The notes below the pieces were generated by a model. The model was not told where the DNA came from and searched no databases. It saw only the letters and a list, made by a program, of their open reading frames with translations. A stretch of DNA of 64,000 nt, from NCBI GenBank assembly GCA_030825115.1, contig JAPJQL010000001.1, forward strand, positions 62,001-126,000, read 5' to 3'. Shown piece after piece: positions 8,744 through 18,020 of this stretch (position 1 is the stretch's first letter; each line of letters starts with the position of its first letter). This DNA is from Lachnospiraceae bacterium (GTDB lineage: Bacteria; Bacillota; Clostridia; Lachnospirales; Lachnospiraceae). The position numbers and the translations under genes were made by a program.

Positions 8744-9556
8744 CTATACCATATTCCGATACTCCTGCTTCCACCGCGTCACCAGCTTCGCAGCCCCTGC
8801 CTGGCGTCTTACCGGGTCCCTGGCAAACAGTTCTTCGATCTCCTGTACCTGTTCTGACCGGGACGCCTTCTTTTTCGCCGCTTCCAGCTTCGCCTCCCAG
8901 GTTTCCTTTTGTTCCTGCGTCACCAACGCGCCCAGACGCTCGCCCAGTTTCAGCCGTCCGTCAAGCAATGTCAGCTCATAGAGCCGTTCCAGAACCTGCC
9001 GCTCTCCGGTCTTTGCATAAGCCTTCTCAAACGCATCAAAAGCCCGTTCCAGCTGAAACATCCGTGCATAGCAGGAACCCAGGTTGTTCCACAGCCGTCC
9101 GGCAAACATCTCATCCACATAGGCGTCCTCGTCCAGTTCCAGAAGCTCCTGATACAGCTCCACCGCACGTCCATACTGGCGCAGCCCGAACAGCTCGTCT
9201 GCCTTCAGCTTCCGGTATTCGGCAGGGTGCATCCGCCTGATTCCCGAAACCTGCTGTTTAAACCGGTTGATCTCCACCGGTTTATAATAATCGCACTCCT
9301 GCAGGATCATGGCCAGCGCTTCATCCGCATTCTCACCGCTTTTTAACCAGCGCTCCAGCTTAAGCGCCAAAAATCCCAGATTCAGTTCCTCCCGCAAAAA
9401 CGCCAGCAGCGGCTCTCCCACAAGATCATCCAGGACCAAAAGCGGGTAGTTGTAGATCACATAGCAGAGTTCCTGGGAAGAATGAAGATGAAGATCCAGA
9501 AACTCCACATAAAACGGATGTCTGACCGTTTCCTGCCTGCACAATAGTAAACTCAT
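8744..9556 (-). CDS. Helical-repeat (TPR-like) protein of the DUF5716/DUF5717 cassette
   Basis: A 270-residue soluble protein. The central part has TPR-like helix pairs (ELFGLRQYGRAVELYQELL and GRLWNNLGSCYARMFQLERA), then a charged, possibly coiled region rich in Glu and Lys at about 205-245. No catalytic motif was recognised. Its ATG at 9556 overlaps the TGA of the upstream actin-like gene in an ATGA arrangement, which indicates translational coupling; GAGG lies seven bases before the start. Such a repeat protein is likely a binding partner or scaffold for the two upstream proteins. I do not recognise a named family. Confidence 0.8.
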   Translation of the reverse strand: MSLLLCRQETVRHPFYVEFLDLHLHSSQELCYVIYNYPLLVLDDLVGEPLLAFLREELNLGFLALKLERWLKSGENADEALAMILQECDYYKPVEINRFKQQVSGIRRMHPAEYRKLKADELFGLRQYGRAVELYQELLELDEDAYVDEMFAGRLWNNLGSCYARMFQLERAFDAFEKAYAKTGERQVLERLYELTLLDGRLKLGERLGALVTQEQKETWEAKLEAAKKKASRSEQVQEIEELFARDPVRRQAGAAKLVTRWKQEYRNMV

Positions 9557-10776
9557 ATCATAACCTCTTGTCTAATCTGAATCCCCGATGCCGGGTACAA
9601 TTCGCCAAAGCCCTGGTCCTTCAAAGTCACTGCCATCGTCTTCTCATCCAAAAATGTCACCCGTATCCTCACCCGTGTCGTCCTTTCCGGACGCTTCGGA
9701 AAGCCCTCCAGCGGAATATTCACCACTTTCTTTTTCCTGGCATCCAGAGGTGTAAGCGTCAGTTCCACGAAATCCTGATCTTCTGTGATCACATCCAGCT
9801 CTGCACTCATCTCGTACCAATTGTCTCCTGCGGAGGCAATGACGACCGAAGTGTCCTGGCCCTTGTGCCGGGCATTCAGCGATACCGTCGTATTCAGCCT
9901 TCCCTCACAGACACAGGTGAAGGGATAGGAGGTCGTCTCATTGAGATGATCGGCCGCTTTATAGGCAGCCCCTTTGGCAAACACCACCGGCTCCATATAG
10001 ACCCGGCGCTTTAAGCAGAGCATCTTCATAAAATCCTCCGCCCAGTCCCGCTTCAAAAAGCCCTTTCCCGCCAGAAACATGGAGGAATACAGTTTTTTCT
10101 GCATCAGCCGTTCCGCACAGGAGCACAGGATCTTATCGCCCAGCCTCGCGCCCGACGGCGTGTTCAGGATATCCAGATTAAATCCCTCTTCCAAATCCTC
10201 ATACTCGGCGATCACGATCGTCCTTTTCAGGCCGCGCTGCACCTTCATCTCATAATAGCGCAGGCGGTCTTCCGACAGATCAAACATACCTACCAGGTTG
10301 TTCCAGATCTCTTTTTTCTGGCTCAGGATATAGTAGACAAAGCTCTCCGTATGGCTGATCACATGAACCCGTTCCTTCGGAATCTGCAAGTCCTCCGCGC
10401 AGGCATAAATCGCTGCGAGCAGCTTCGGTTCCAGCTTCCTGATCGTAAACACCAGCTGGCGGACGTTCATGACGCCGTATTCCTGTTCCGGAAATTCCAG
10501 GACTTTTTTCACAAACAGTTTCATCAGGTCAAGACCCTCGTACTTAACCTCGCGAAGCGTTGCCGTCCCGTCCTTTAATACCATTTTCACCAGCTGGTCA
10601 ACGATGATCCCGTCTCCCGTCAGGTTATGGGCGTACGCCTCCTCACCGATATACCATTCATCTGCATTTTTACTTCTGCATATGACGGTAGGAATTGTCC
10701 ATGCCTTATCCTCTTTTGCACAACTGACCTGCGTGTATTCATTGCACAGGTCAATTCCTATTACAAGTCCGTCCAT
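9553..10776 (-). CDS. Actin/Hsp70-fold protein, DUF5716-like
   Basis: About 407 residues. The N-terminus GLVIGIDLCNEYTQVS resembles the phosphate-1 loop of the actin/Hsp70/hexokinase superfamily. VGMFDLSEDRLRYYEM fits phosphate-2, and SSMFLAGKGF followed by PVVFAKGAAYKAAD fits the adenosine and late motifs of DnaK/MreB-like ATPases. The last 110 residues form a beta-rich domain resembling a substrate-binding region. It matches my memory of Pfam DUF5716; the name should be checked. Start ATG 10776 has GAGGGGG six bases upstream, better than the ATG at 10791. It follows the DUF5717-like gene by 36 bases and overlaps the TPR gene by four. Function is unknown; nucleotide-dependent assembly or chaperoning is an inference from fold. 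Confidence 0.8.
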   Translation of the reverse strand: MDGLVIGIDLCNEYTQVSCAKEDKAWTIPTVICRSKNADEWYIGEEAYAHNLTGDGIIVDQLVKMVLKDGTATLREVKYEGLDLMKLFVKKVLEFPEQEYGVMNVRQLVFTIRKLEPKLLAAIYACAEDLQIPKERVHVISHTESFVYYILSQKKEIWNNLVGMFDLSEDRLRYYEMKVQRGLKRTIVIAEYEDLEEGFNLDILNTPSGARLGDKILCSCAERLMQKKLYSSMFLAGKGFLKRDWAEDFMKMLCLKRRVYMEPVVFAKGAAYKAADHLNETTSYPFTCVCEGRLNTTVSLNARHKGQDTSVVIASAGDNWYEMSAELDVITEDQDFVELTLTPLDARKKKVVNIPLEGFPKRPERTTRVRIRVTFLDEKTMAVTLKDQGFGELYPASGIQIRQEVMI

Positions 10777-10812
10777 CGACAGCCCCCTCATCTAATCTCA
10801 CTGCCGCCAGTC

Positions 10813-13800
10813 CTACATCAAAGGGAACAACTCCTCCATCATAGCACTGTCGGTTACGTACTTCTTCATCTTATCCCCCAGCGTACCTTCTTTCAGGGAC
10901 AGGCACAGCCCCATCTCGTTCAGGGCAGCAAAACGACTGTTCTTCCCCTTCTTATCATCCGGCTCACTACAAACGCTTCCTTCTTTCACAAGCACCTGCT
11001 TTCCATCGCGGGACTCATAGATCTGGTACTCCATAATCTCTCCGTCAAACAGCACCTTCTGATGTACAAAGATGCCCGGATAAACCCGGCGCATCGCCTC
11101 GCTGTGATACTCCTCTTCCTCAGGCAGCACACGGACCATCAGCGCAGGGCTTGCATCCCTGCCGCCTTTGTATTCCACCGTCACCTGATCCATGACAGAA
11201 TCGGGCATCGGAATGAGTCCTCCAAGCTTTCTGAAATACGGGAACACCTTCCCTTCTGCCAAAAGCAGCTCCACCATCGCTTTGCAGAGTGCAGTCCGCT
11301 CTTCATCCAGGGCAGGCAGTTCCGAATAGTACCGGGTCAGGGCCAAAAGATAGATCGTCGGCACGCGGCTCATGTCCGGTGTGGAATGAAGCGCCCCTTC
11401 CAGCCATGCAAAGACCCTGTCTCCGGTCGGACTGTCCTTTAAAAAATAATCCACGGTCTTCAGTGTAAAATACGCTTTAACAATATTGTCACTTGTCTTT
11501 TTCCCGACGGCATACCAGTCAAACACCTGGTCGATCCGTCCGGTCTCTCCGGTAAAAAGCATCTGTGCCAGCAGACGCTCCGGCATGTCGTAGGTGTCCA
11601 CATGGTCCAGGATCACCTGGTTCAATATCTTAAACATCTGTCTGCCAGAACCGTTAAAATGCTCGCAGAGGTAATCCAGGATCACCCCGTCAAACTTTCC
11701 TTCAGAAAACAGCCGGCATGACAGGTTCAAAAGGATATCGTCCTGATCGAAAAGATTCTGCAGGATCATCTTCGTGCAGAGTTTTAAAAGGCGGCTGCTT
11801 CGGATATCTTCAAAGCCGTACTCGCGGATGATATCAAACGCCTCCCGGATGTGGTCCCGGCTGATCAGCATCTCACAGACGCCGGAACGCTCCCTGCGGG
11901 TCAGACGGGCCAGATCGAGGTCCATCAGATAATCGACCTCTCCCCCCACGCTCTCCTCGTCCGCATCCAGACGTTCCTGATAATACCGGATGACCCCGGA
12001 GAGGATCTTCCGCTGAAACAGAGGATGGAGGTCCAGGTCGGCAGACGCCCTCTGCAGCGTCATGATATCCGCTTCATCCCGGATTCCTCCCTCGATGATC
12101 TCTCCGCACTCCTGAAGCCGGAGCATCGGATGGGCGGGGAAGATATCATAGCACCGCTCTTCCAGTTCCCTGATATCGGTCTTTTCCATCGCCGGAAGCT
12201 TCCGGTATGGGATATTGGCGTAGCGGTTGCCATAATCATCCTGAAACAAAAGGACCGTGCGTTCTAAAAACAGCGGGACATACGCCACGCCGTCCCGGAT
12301 TGGAAACGCATCCTCTCCTTTCAGTTCTTCATAACAGACCACTACATATTTCATGTTAGGATTTTTCAGCCGTACCCGGCAGGATTTGAGGATGGCCGGC
12401 AGAACCCTCGCCACCTTCTCGTCGATCATCTCCCGGTACAGCATATGCTGATACAAAACCACCAGCCGCCGGTTGATCCGGGACTGCAACAGCTGCTCCA
12501 TCGTAAAGCGCTCAATGTCCCGCTCATACTGCTTATACAGAGCGGCCTCCGGCTTCATGAATCTCAGGATATTCATATACAGGACCGAACGGCTGTAATC
12601 ATCCATATCCTTCTCATAGGAAAAATACATCAGTACTTCCTTCGGCAGCAGGTAAGGATAATCCTTTGGCAGGGAATACAGGAAATACTCATACAGTCTT
12701 GTCAGACTGATCCCGGCCTCCAGCGCCTTCTGATACCACGGAAAATACACGCTCTCCCTGCAGTCTCCCTTGATCAGCATGCAGCAGACAGCCCCCAGCA
12801 GCTCTTTGACCGGAAACGACGCATGGAGCATCACCAGGATGCGGTAATACAGCTTGTGGTAATGCTTCGCCACACCTGCAAGCTCCGCCACCCTAAGCGC
12901 CAGCTCCCGTTCGATCAGATCACGTTTTGCCGCAAATAAAAGGACCTGAAGCTCAAAATTCTCCACCTTTTTCAAAAACAGCGGCTCCCTCGCATACAGT
13001 TTAAACGCCTGCGCATATAAAAACGGGCTTCGGCATCCGCCCTCAAACAGTTCTTTCATCTGCCTTAAAAGCTCGCCCGGGTTGTCCCACATACTTGGTT
13101 CCAGCTTCATCCACAAAAAGAACAGATAATGGTGACCGCCTTCCGACAGGTACTTTTTGACCAGGCGGATCAGAGAATCCCTCTGTCCATCCTTTTTCTG
13201 CAGCAGGAACATCAAATACTGGAACAGGCAGTAAAGCTCCCTGCTGTCCGCCCGCCTGTCCGACATCTCGATCCGGCAGCCGTCCAATACCGAAGAAGCG
13301 CGTTCTTTCTGCCCCTCGATCAGGTACAGCTCCGCCTGCAGCAGTTGGTTCATAAGCGTCTCACCCGACGACTGGCGGATGCGCTCCAGTTCCTGACGCA
13401 TCTGGTTTAAAAGCAGCCGGTCTTCATACATTCCCGTCTCGTATTCCAGACGCAGGGTCAGATACCGGAAAAACTCCCCCTGCTTTTCAGAAGCCCTGCA
13501 GGCAGCATCTTCGTCCACCCCCTGTACCTCAAGGCGCAGCCTCTCCACGGACCTTACCGTAGACACCGTCAGGGAACCCATATTCTTTCCGCGGTGCAGC
13601 CGCGCCGGATTCACCAGATACCGCACCCTGCATACCCCGTCCTTAAAATCAGCATTGGTAAACACTTTTTTCGGAAGCTCGATAAAGTCCCCGTCCGCCT
13701 CCACTTCAAAACGGACGTATCCCCATGTGCTGCTCTTTACCTCCAGTTCTTCTAAAAGCAGCTGGAACAGCCCTTCATAGGTGCGCCGTTCCGTATCAAA

Positions 13801-14382
13801 CTCCAGCTCTACCGGCTCCTTTTGCTTAAGCGCCACCAAAAATTCTTCCAGCAGGTTTGACCGTCCTGCATGGCCTTTTAATCCATCGTATAAAGTCCGG
13901 ATATGCATGTCCTGCATAAACGGAGCCTCCACAAAATCCTGGTATTCAAACAGGCGCAGCGCCGTATCCAGGTCTTTCTTTGCAATCTCACCAAAATCCT
14001 CCGGGGTCTTCAACCCTTCCAGGGTTCTTCCGGACACCCCCAGGTCCACGTGAAATTGATAGGGAACCTTTCGCTCCCCTCCGCCCGTGACAAAATAAAA
14101 CGCACCGGATATGGTATCTCCCTGCGTCAGATGGCTGCTGTCGACATCGTAACTGATATGGTTCCGGCTGCCTCCAAACGCACTGTTCTTTACCTTTACC
14201 CGGATATTGGAAGAATATACCAGTCCTTTTATGTGCAGACCACCCTTATCAGCTATCGATATTTCTTTTCTTGTCAATTCGTCCGCATTCACCCGCTCCT
14301 CAATCTGTTCCGGGCTGATCTTAAGCTCAGGGATGTCAAAATCCACGATTCCCTTTGCCAGACGGTTAATTCTTTCTCTCAT
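10813..14382 (-). CDS. Large DUF5717-like protein of unknown function
   Basis: A 1189-residue soluble protein without signal peptide or membrane segment. The first 300 or so residues are beta-rich, with two immunoglobulin-like or stalk-like stretches (GLHIKGLVYSSNIRVKVKN and later GYVRFEVEADGDFIELPKK). Most of the rest is a long helical solenoid, and a beta-rich segment near the C-terminus precedes SRFAALNEMGL. No enzymatic motif was recognised. I recall a Pfam family DUF5717 of this size in Lachnospiraceae. Start ATG 14382 has AGGTGG upstream. It heads a tight minus-strand group with the actin-like gene, the repeat protein and a diguanylate cyclase. Its size and solenoid shape suggest a scaffold. 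Confidence 0.75.
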   Translation of the reverse strand: MRERINRLAKGIVDFDIPELKISPEQIEERVNADELTRKEISIADKGGLHIKGLVYSSNIRVKVKNSAFGGSRNHISYDVDSSHLTQGDTISGAFYFVTGGGERKVPYQFHVDLGVSGRTLEGLKTPEDFGEIAKKDLDTALRLFEYQDFVEAPFMQDMHIRTLYDGLKGHAGRSNLLEEFLVALKQKEPVELEFDTERRTYEGLFQLLLEELEVKSSTWGYVRFEVEADGDFIELPKKVFTNADFKDGVCRVRYLVNPARLHRGKNMGSLTVSTVRSVERLRLEVQGVDEDAACRASEKQGEFFRYLTLRLEYETGMYEDRLLLNQMRQELERIRQSSGETLMNQLLQAELYLIEGQKERASSVLDGCRIEMSDRRADSRELYCLFQYLMFLLQKKDGQRDSLIRLVKKYLSEGGHHYLFFLWMKLEPSMWDNPGELLRQMKELFEGGCRSPFLYAQAFKLYAREPLFLKKVENFELQVLLFAAKRDLIERELALRVAELAGVAKHYHKLYYRILVMLHASFPVKELLGAVCCMLIKGDCRESVYFPWYQKALEAGISLTRLYEYFLYSLPKDYPYLLPKEVLMYFSYEKDMDDYSRSVLYMNILRFMKPEAALYKQYERDIERFTMEQLLQSRINRRLVVLYQHMLYREMIDEKVARVLPAILKSCRVRLKNPNMKYVVVCYEELKGEDAFPIRDGVAYVPLFLERTVLLFQDDYGNRYANIPYRKLPAMEKTDIRELEERCYDIFPAHPMLRLQECGEIIEGGIRDEADIMTLQRASADLDLHPLFQRKILSGVIRYYQERLDADEESVGGEVDYLMDLDLARLTRRERSGVCEMLISRDHIREAFDIIREYGFEDIRSSRLLKLCTKMILQNLFDQDDILLNLSCRLFSEGKFDGVILDYLCEHFNGSGRQMFKILNQVILDHVDTYDMPERLLAQMLFTGETGRIDQVFDWYAVGKKTSDNIVKAYFTLKTVDYFLKDSPTGDRVFAWLEGALHSTPDMSRVPTIYLLALTRYYSELPALDEERTALCKAMVELLLAEGKVFPYFRKLGGLIPMPDSVMDQVTVEYKGGRDASPALMVRVLPEEEEYHSEAMRRVYPGIFVHQKVLFDGEIMEYQIYESRDGKQVLVKEGSVCSEPDDKKGKNSRFAALNEMGLCLSLKEGTLGDKMKKYVTDSAMMEELFPLM

Positions 14383-14436
14383 AGTACCACCTGTCTAAAA
14401 TTGCTCATTATTCTTTACATCTTATCATATTTTGAC

Positions 14437-14465
14437 TTGATTTAAAAGAAGTAAATTGGTATGAT
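14437..14465 (+). promoter_or_regulatory. Predicted promoter of the DUF4364 gene
   Basis: TTGATT (14437-14442) and TATGAT (14460-14465) are 17 bases apart on the plus strand, 35 bases before the ATG at 14501. The 118-base space is shared with the divergent DUF5717-like operon. Confidence 0.5.
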
Positions 14466-14500
14466 TAAGAAAAACTTCTTGATGAAAGTGACGAGCGCTT

Positions 14501-15025
14501 ATGTTATCCGAACCTATGACCTTATATAAACTGATGAACCTGTATATGCTGAAACAGGTGAACTTTCCGTTGACGAATGCCCAGTTGACCGATTTTTTCC
14601 TGAAGCATGAATACGCCAGTTATTTCACCCTGCAGCAGGCTCTTGGCGAATTACAGGAATCCGGTCTGATTCGCACGGAATCAACCCACAACAGCACCCG
14701 TTACGAGATCACAAAGGAGGGCGAAGAGACCCTGCGCTTCTTCGGCAAGAACATCTCCCCCGCCATCATCGGAGACATGGACCAGTATCTCAAGGAAAAC
14801 CGTTTTCGGATGCGGAACGAGGTCGGTATTGTCTCGGACTTTTACAAATCCACCAACCAGGAATACGTCGTGCACTGCGAAGTCCGCGAGGGAAAAGGCA
14901 CTTTGATCGACCTGGATATCACCGTTCCTGATAAGGAACAGGCCGAAATGATGTGCGCCCACTGGAAGGACCGCAGCCAGGAGATCTATGCGTTCATTAT
15001 GAAGTCATTGATGTCGCCCCATTGA
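14501..15025 (+). CDS. DUF4364 family winged-helix-like protein
   Basis: A 174-residue cytoplasmic protein. Residues 1-80 read as a winged helix of the PadR/MarR kind: LYKLMNLYMLKQVNFPLTNAQ split over helices, then FTLQQALGELQESGLI and TRYEITKEGEETLRFF. The C-terminal half is a beta-rich domain with EYVVHCEVREGKGTLIDLDI. This arrangement matches the DUF4364 family common in Clostridia. It probably binds DNA, but no target is known to me. It is divergent from the DUF5717-like operon and could regulate it or itself. The ribosome binding site is weak (GACGAG). Confidence 0.8.
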   Translation: MLSEPMTLYKLMNLYMLKQVNFPLTNAQLTDFFLKHEYASYFTLQQALGELQESGLIRTESTHNSTRYEITKEGEETLRFFGKNISPAIIGDMDQYLKENRFRMRNEVGIVSDFYKSTNQEYVVHCEVREGKGTLIDLDITVPDKEQAEMMCAHWKDRSQEIYAFIMKSLMSPH

Positions 15026-15046
15026 CCTGTTCTGCGGGGCGGTTTG

Positions 15047-15107
15047 AAAACAACATCAAAAAACGTGTCGGCAGAACTTACCGGCACGTTTTTTTGATGT
15101 TGTTTTT
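15047..15107. terminator. Bidirectional terminator between DUF4364 gene and galE
   Basis: A long hairpin of about 22 pairs: CAACATCAAAAAACGTGTCGG on the left, given here as positions 15051-15071, pairs with 15080-15101 around a nine-base loop. The A- and T-rich flanks supply U-runs in both directions, fitting convergent genes on either side. Confidence 0.8.
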
Positions 15108-15124
15108 ATCCTGCATCCCTTTTG

Positions 15125-16150
15125 TCAGGCTTCTTCATATCCATTCGGATTGTTTTTCTGCCATCTCCAGGAATCCTGGCACATATCCTTGATGTCATGT
15201 TTTGCCTTCCAGCCAAGTTCACGCTCCGCTTTTGCCGGATCCGCATAACATGCCGGGATATCGCCTGCCCGTCTCTCCTTAAAGACGTAATTGATCTTTA
15301 AGTCATTGGCTTCCTCAAACGCATTGATCACATCCAGCACGCTGTAGCCGGTGCCGGTTCCCAGATTGTAGATCCAGACGCCGCCCTGGTCTTTCTCCAT
15401 CCTGGTCAGCGCTTTTACATGACCGTCCGCCAAGTCTACCACATGGATGTAGTCGCGGACACAGGTTCCGTCCGGCGTATCATAGTCGTTGCCGAATACG
15501 CCCAGGCATACCAGCTTGCCGACTGCCACCTGTGTAATGTACGGAAGCAGGTTGTTCGGGATGCCTTTCGGATTCTCACCGATCCTGCCGGACTCATGTG
15601 CTCCGATCGGATTGAAATAGCGCAGCAGCATCACCTTCCACTCCGGGTCAGCCGTATGCAGGTCCGTCAGGATCTGCTCCAGCATCCCTTTGGTCCGTCC
15701 ATAAGGATTGGTGATCTGACCCATCGGGCACTCCTCGGTGATCGGTACGAATGCCGGATCGCCGTATACCGTGGCAGAAGAACTAAAGACGATGCTCTTC
15801 ACGCCGTGGCGGCGCATCACGTCACATAAGATCAGCGTGCCTGTAATGTTGTTATGATAATATTCCAGAGGTTTGTACACAGATTCGCCCACAGCCTTGA
15901 GACCTGCAAAATGGATGACCGCATCAATCTTCTCATTCGCAAACACCTGCTCCAAAGCCGGCTCGTCAAGCAGGTCCACCTCGTAAAACGTCACATGCTT
16001 TCCGGTAATCTCTTCCACCCTTTTTAAGGACTCCTTGCAGGAATTGCAGAGATTATCCACTACCACCACCTCGTAGCCTGCATTCAGCAGTTCCACACAG
16101 GTATGACTTCCAATATACCCCGCACCGCCTGTTACCAAAATAGTCGCCAT
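15125..16150 (-). CDS. galE: UDP-glucose 4-epimerase
   Basis: A 341-residue short-chain dehydrogenase-like enzyme that interconverts UDP-glucose and UDP-galactose (Leloir pathway, and supply of UDP-galactose for surface sugars). The Rossmann motif ILVTGGAGYIGSH is at the N-terminus, followed by FSSSATVYG, and the catalytic YGRTK (Tyr and Lys). NPIGAHESG and a C-terminal GWKAKHDI match GalE. The start is ATG at 16150 with AGGAGG nine bases upstream; the ATG at 16159 would overlap the ribosome binding site. It is a single gene flanked by terminators, with no galK or galT beside it. Confidence 0.95.
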   Translation of the reverse strand: MATILVTGGAGYIGSHTCVELLNAGYEVVVVDNLCNSCKESLKRVEEITGKHVTFYEVDLLDEPALEQVFANEKIDAVIHFAGLKAVGESVYKPLEYYHNNITGTLILCDVMRRHGVKSIVFSSSATVYGDPAFVPITEECPMGQITNPYGRTKGMLEQILTDLHTADPEWKVMLLRYFNPIGAHESGRIGENPKGIPNNLLPYITQVAVGKLVCLGVFGNDYDTPDGTCVRDYIHVVDLADGHVKALTRMEKDQGGVWIYNLGTGTGYSVLDVINAFEEANDLKINYVFKERRAGDIPACYADPAKAERELGWKAKHDIKDMCQDSWRWQKNNPNGYEEA

Positions 16151-16175
16151 GTTACACATCCTCCTTTATGTCCAA

Positions 16176-16210
16176 TTAAAAAACCTTCCCATTTATTATA
16201 AATGGAAAGG
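16176..16210 (-). terminator. Terminator of the TetR/DUF2871 operon
   Basis: An inverted repeat CCTTCCCATTTA / TAAATGGAAAGG with a short loop and one G-U type mismatch, followed on the minus strand by TTTTTAATTGG. It lies 29 bases after the stop at 16239. Confidence 0.75.
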
Positions 16211-16238
16211 CTTTGAAAAACAATGCGAATTTCTTTGA

Positions 16239-16691
16239 TTATTTGATACAATTATTCTGACTGCGGACAGCCTGTTTCAGCATGGCAAAGTACAGTATGA
16301 TTCCAATGCCTGTACAGATATGCCCGATTCCCGCGATACCGGAGATGGAAGCATCCAGGGCTTTTGACAATTCCACACCCTGCACCTGGGTGATGCCGCG
16401 CCAGATGAGCATAATAACCGTCACAGCCATGCCAAGATTGTAGATAAAATAGAACAGACGGAATCTTTTCTGGCCTGCCACATCCACATGGAACTGAAAC
16501 AGGGCTGCTGTCAGGAAAAATACCATCCCCAGCAGAAATAAGTGGGTATGTACGACGCTCAGCGTTGTCTTTCCTTCAAACATGCTGAATTTTGTAAATT
16601 CCCGGTAGAAAACGCCTCCCGCCATGGCAAGCAGGGCATATACCCATGCCGTGTTGATCAATTTTATTCTGTTTTTCTTTTCTTCTGTCAT
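16239..16691 (-). CDS. DUF2871-like integral membrane protein
   Basis: A 150-residue protein with about four hydrophobic segments. A striking motif VVHTHLFLLGMVFFL follows the first segment, and a second His cluster (ISGIAGIGHICTGIG) lies in the fourth; such paired intramembrane histidines can bind haem or metal, which is inference only. This matches my memory of DUF2871. The start is ATG at 16691, with AGGAGG eight bases upstream; the open frame extends 36 codons further but without a ribosome binding site. It is the last gene of a TetR-led operon, overlapping no neighbour once this start is used. No function is known to me. Confidence 0.75.
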   Translation of the reverse strand: MTEEKKNRIKLINTAWVYALLAMAGGVFYREFTKFSMFEGKTTLSVVHTHLFLLGMVFFLTAALFQFHVDVAGQKRFRLFYFIYNLGMAVTVIMLIWRGITQVQGVELSKALDASISGIAGIGHICTGIGIILYFAMLKQAVRSQNNCIK

Positions 16692-16755
16692 TTTCATTTC
16701 CTCCTGATCTGGTATTTCTGATGACTGTCCCCCGCCTCTGCGTGAAGCTCCCGGG

Positions 16756-17403
16756 TCATGATCTCCACTCACGATACCCCATCCATACCATCCACACATA
16801 GGCGCAGGTCTTCGGTATCATCAGGATTCCAACCAGTGGATAGGCGTCAGCCCAGAGCACCACCGGGATATAAAAGCCGAAACTGAGCGTGATCGCCAGC
16901 CACATATAGCGGAAATTCCTGTCCTTCGCCTTCCGGTAAAACAGCACGATCATCAACAGCCCCAGAACTGCAAACGGTATATTCCGGTAAATCCCCCAGG
17001 ACAGCGGTGCGTCGGCGCTCAGCCAGTCATTGCCCGGCATGAAGCAGAGGGCGATCCTGGCAGCGGCCAGGACGTAAACTCCTATGGTCAGTTCTTTTCT
17101 GCCCGTCACCTCATATTGTTGTCTCCAGATATGATACAAGATCACGTAAAATACCGTCATGGTCACTGACGTCACAAATTTTCCAAATCCCAATGACACC
17201 GCATGGCTGGCCAGCCCATCCGTGCAGAGGGCATAGGCTCTCGGCACCAGATGAAACGCATCGCCGCATCCAAGGATCACCGCCATGATTCCAAACAGTT
17301 TCACCTGCTTCTTCTCTCCTGCTCCCGCCGCCATCCTGATTCCCATTGTGATGACCGTACTTAAGTAGACCACATCAAAAATCGTTTCCATAATTGCCTG
17401 CAT
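16756..17403 (-). CDS. Polytopic membrane protein of unknown function
   Basis: A 215-residue protein with about six or seven membrane segments. A conserved-looking GCGDAFHLVPRAYAL stretch near residue 45 places Asp and His next to a membrane helix, and the C-terminal part has FGFYIPVVLWADAYPLVG. I do not recognise a family. Start ATG 17403 has GGAG nine bases upstream. It sits 29 bases after the TetR gene and 64 before the DUF2871-like gene, so the three are probably one transcript. The context suggests TetR-controlled membrane machinery, perhaps for a small-molecule stress, but nothing in the sequence shows the substrate. Confidence 0.7.
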   Translation of the reverse strand: MQAIMETIFDVVYLSTVITMGIRMAAGAGEKKQVKLFGIMAVILGCGDAFHLVPRAYALCTDGLASHAVSLGFGKFVTSVTMTVFYVILYHIWRQQYEVTGRKELTIGVYVLAAARIALCFMPGNDWLSADAPLSWGIYRNIPFAVLGLLMIVLFYRKAKDRNFRYMWLAITLSFGFYIPVVLWADAYPLVGILMIPKTCAYVWMVWMGYREWRS

Positions 17404-17432
17404 GATAAAATCTCCATCTATTCAAATTTCTT

Positions 17433-18002
17433 TTAACTCTTCGCGCTGTACAAGAGCTTTTCCAGCAAAAGCAGCAGATACCTGCAGTCTTTCTTCCCCT
17501 CTGTCAGCGCCAGCACGATGTGGGAAAAAGTAAAATCCACCAGCGCCTCGGGCGTAAACTCCTCAGTCCATACCTTCCGGTCAATCCTTACATCCTTTTT
17601 TAAAATCCGCAGGACACCGTCTTTCATATGATCCAGATACTTCTGCCAGGTAATCTGGCTCTTCGCCCTCTCCGCCTTCTCCATGGACGGCAAATCCTCC
17701 AGAAACGCCCGTTCAAACACTGCCAGATTTGCAGAAAGTCTCCGGTAGATCTCCCCCACACTCCCGAGGAAATCTCCACTCTCCGTGTCAAAGTGGCTCC
17801 CATGAAACACCTTTCTCCAAAAATCCTCCATGATATCCGCCACCAGATCCGCCTTCGACGGATAATAGTTATACACGGTCCCGATTGCCACCCCGGATTC
17901 CGATGCCAGACGGCGGATACTCACCTTCGAGATGCCCTCCCGGTAGAAGATGTCCCTGGCAATTTCCAGCAGGGCTTCTTTTGATGTCGCCAATCGATTC
18001 AT
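17433..18002 (-). CDS. TetR family transcriptional regulator
   Basis: A 189-residue repressor. Residues 6-55 hold the TetR helix-turn-helix (IRRLASESGVAIGTVYNYY, then PSKADLVADIM). The C-terminal ligand-binding half is divergent. The start is ATG at 18002, with AGGGGTGGG upstream. An in-frame upstream extension would run through the promoter and operator and is rejected. The promoter has consensus TTGACA and TATAAT 17 bases apart and a 15-base perfect palindrome over the start region, so it very probably represses its own operon, including the two membrane proteins downstream. Confidence 0.92.
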   Translation of the reverse strand: MNRLATSKEALLEIARDIFYREGISKVSIRRLASESGVAIGTVYNYYPSKADLVADIMEDFWRKVFHGSHFDTESGDFLGSVGEIYRRLSANLAVFERAFLEDLPSMEKAERAKSQITWQKYLDHMKDGVLRILKKDVRIDRKVWTEEFTPEALVDFTFSHIVLALTEGKKDCRYLLLLLEKLLYSAKS

Positions 18003-18020
18003 GTTCCCACCCCTTCCAAT

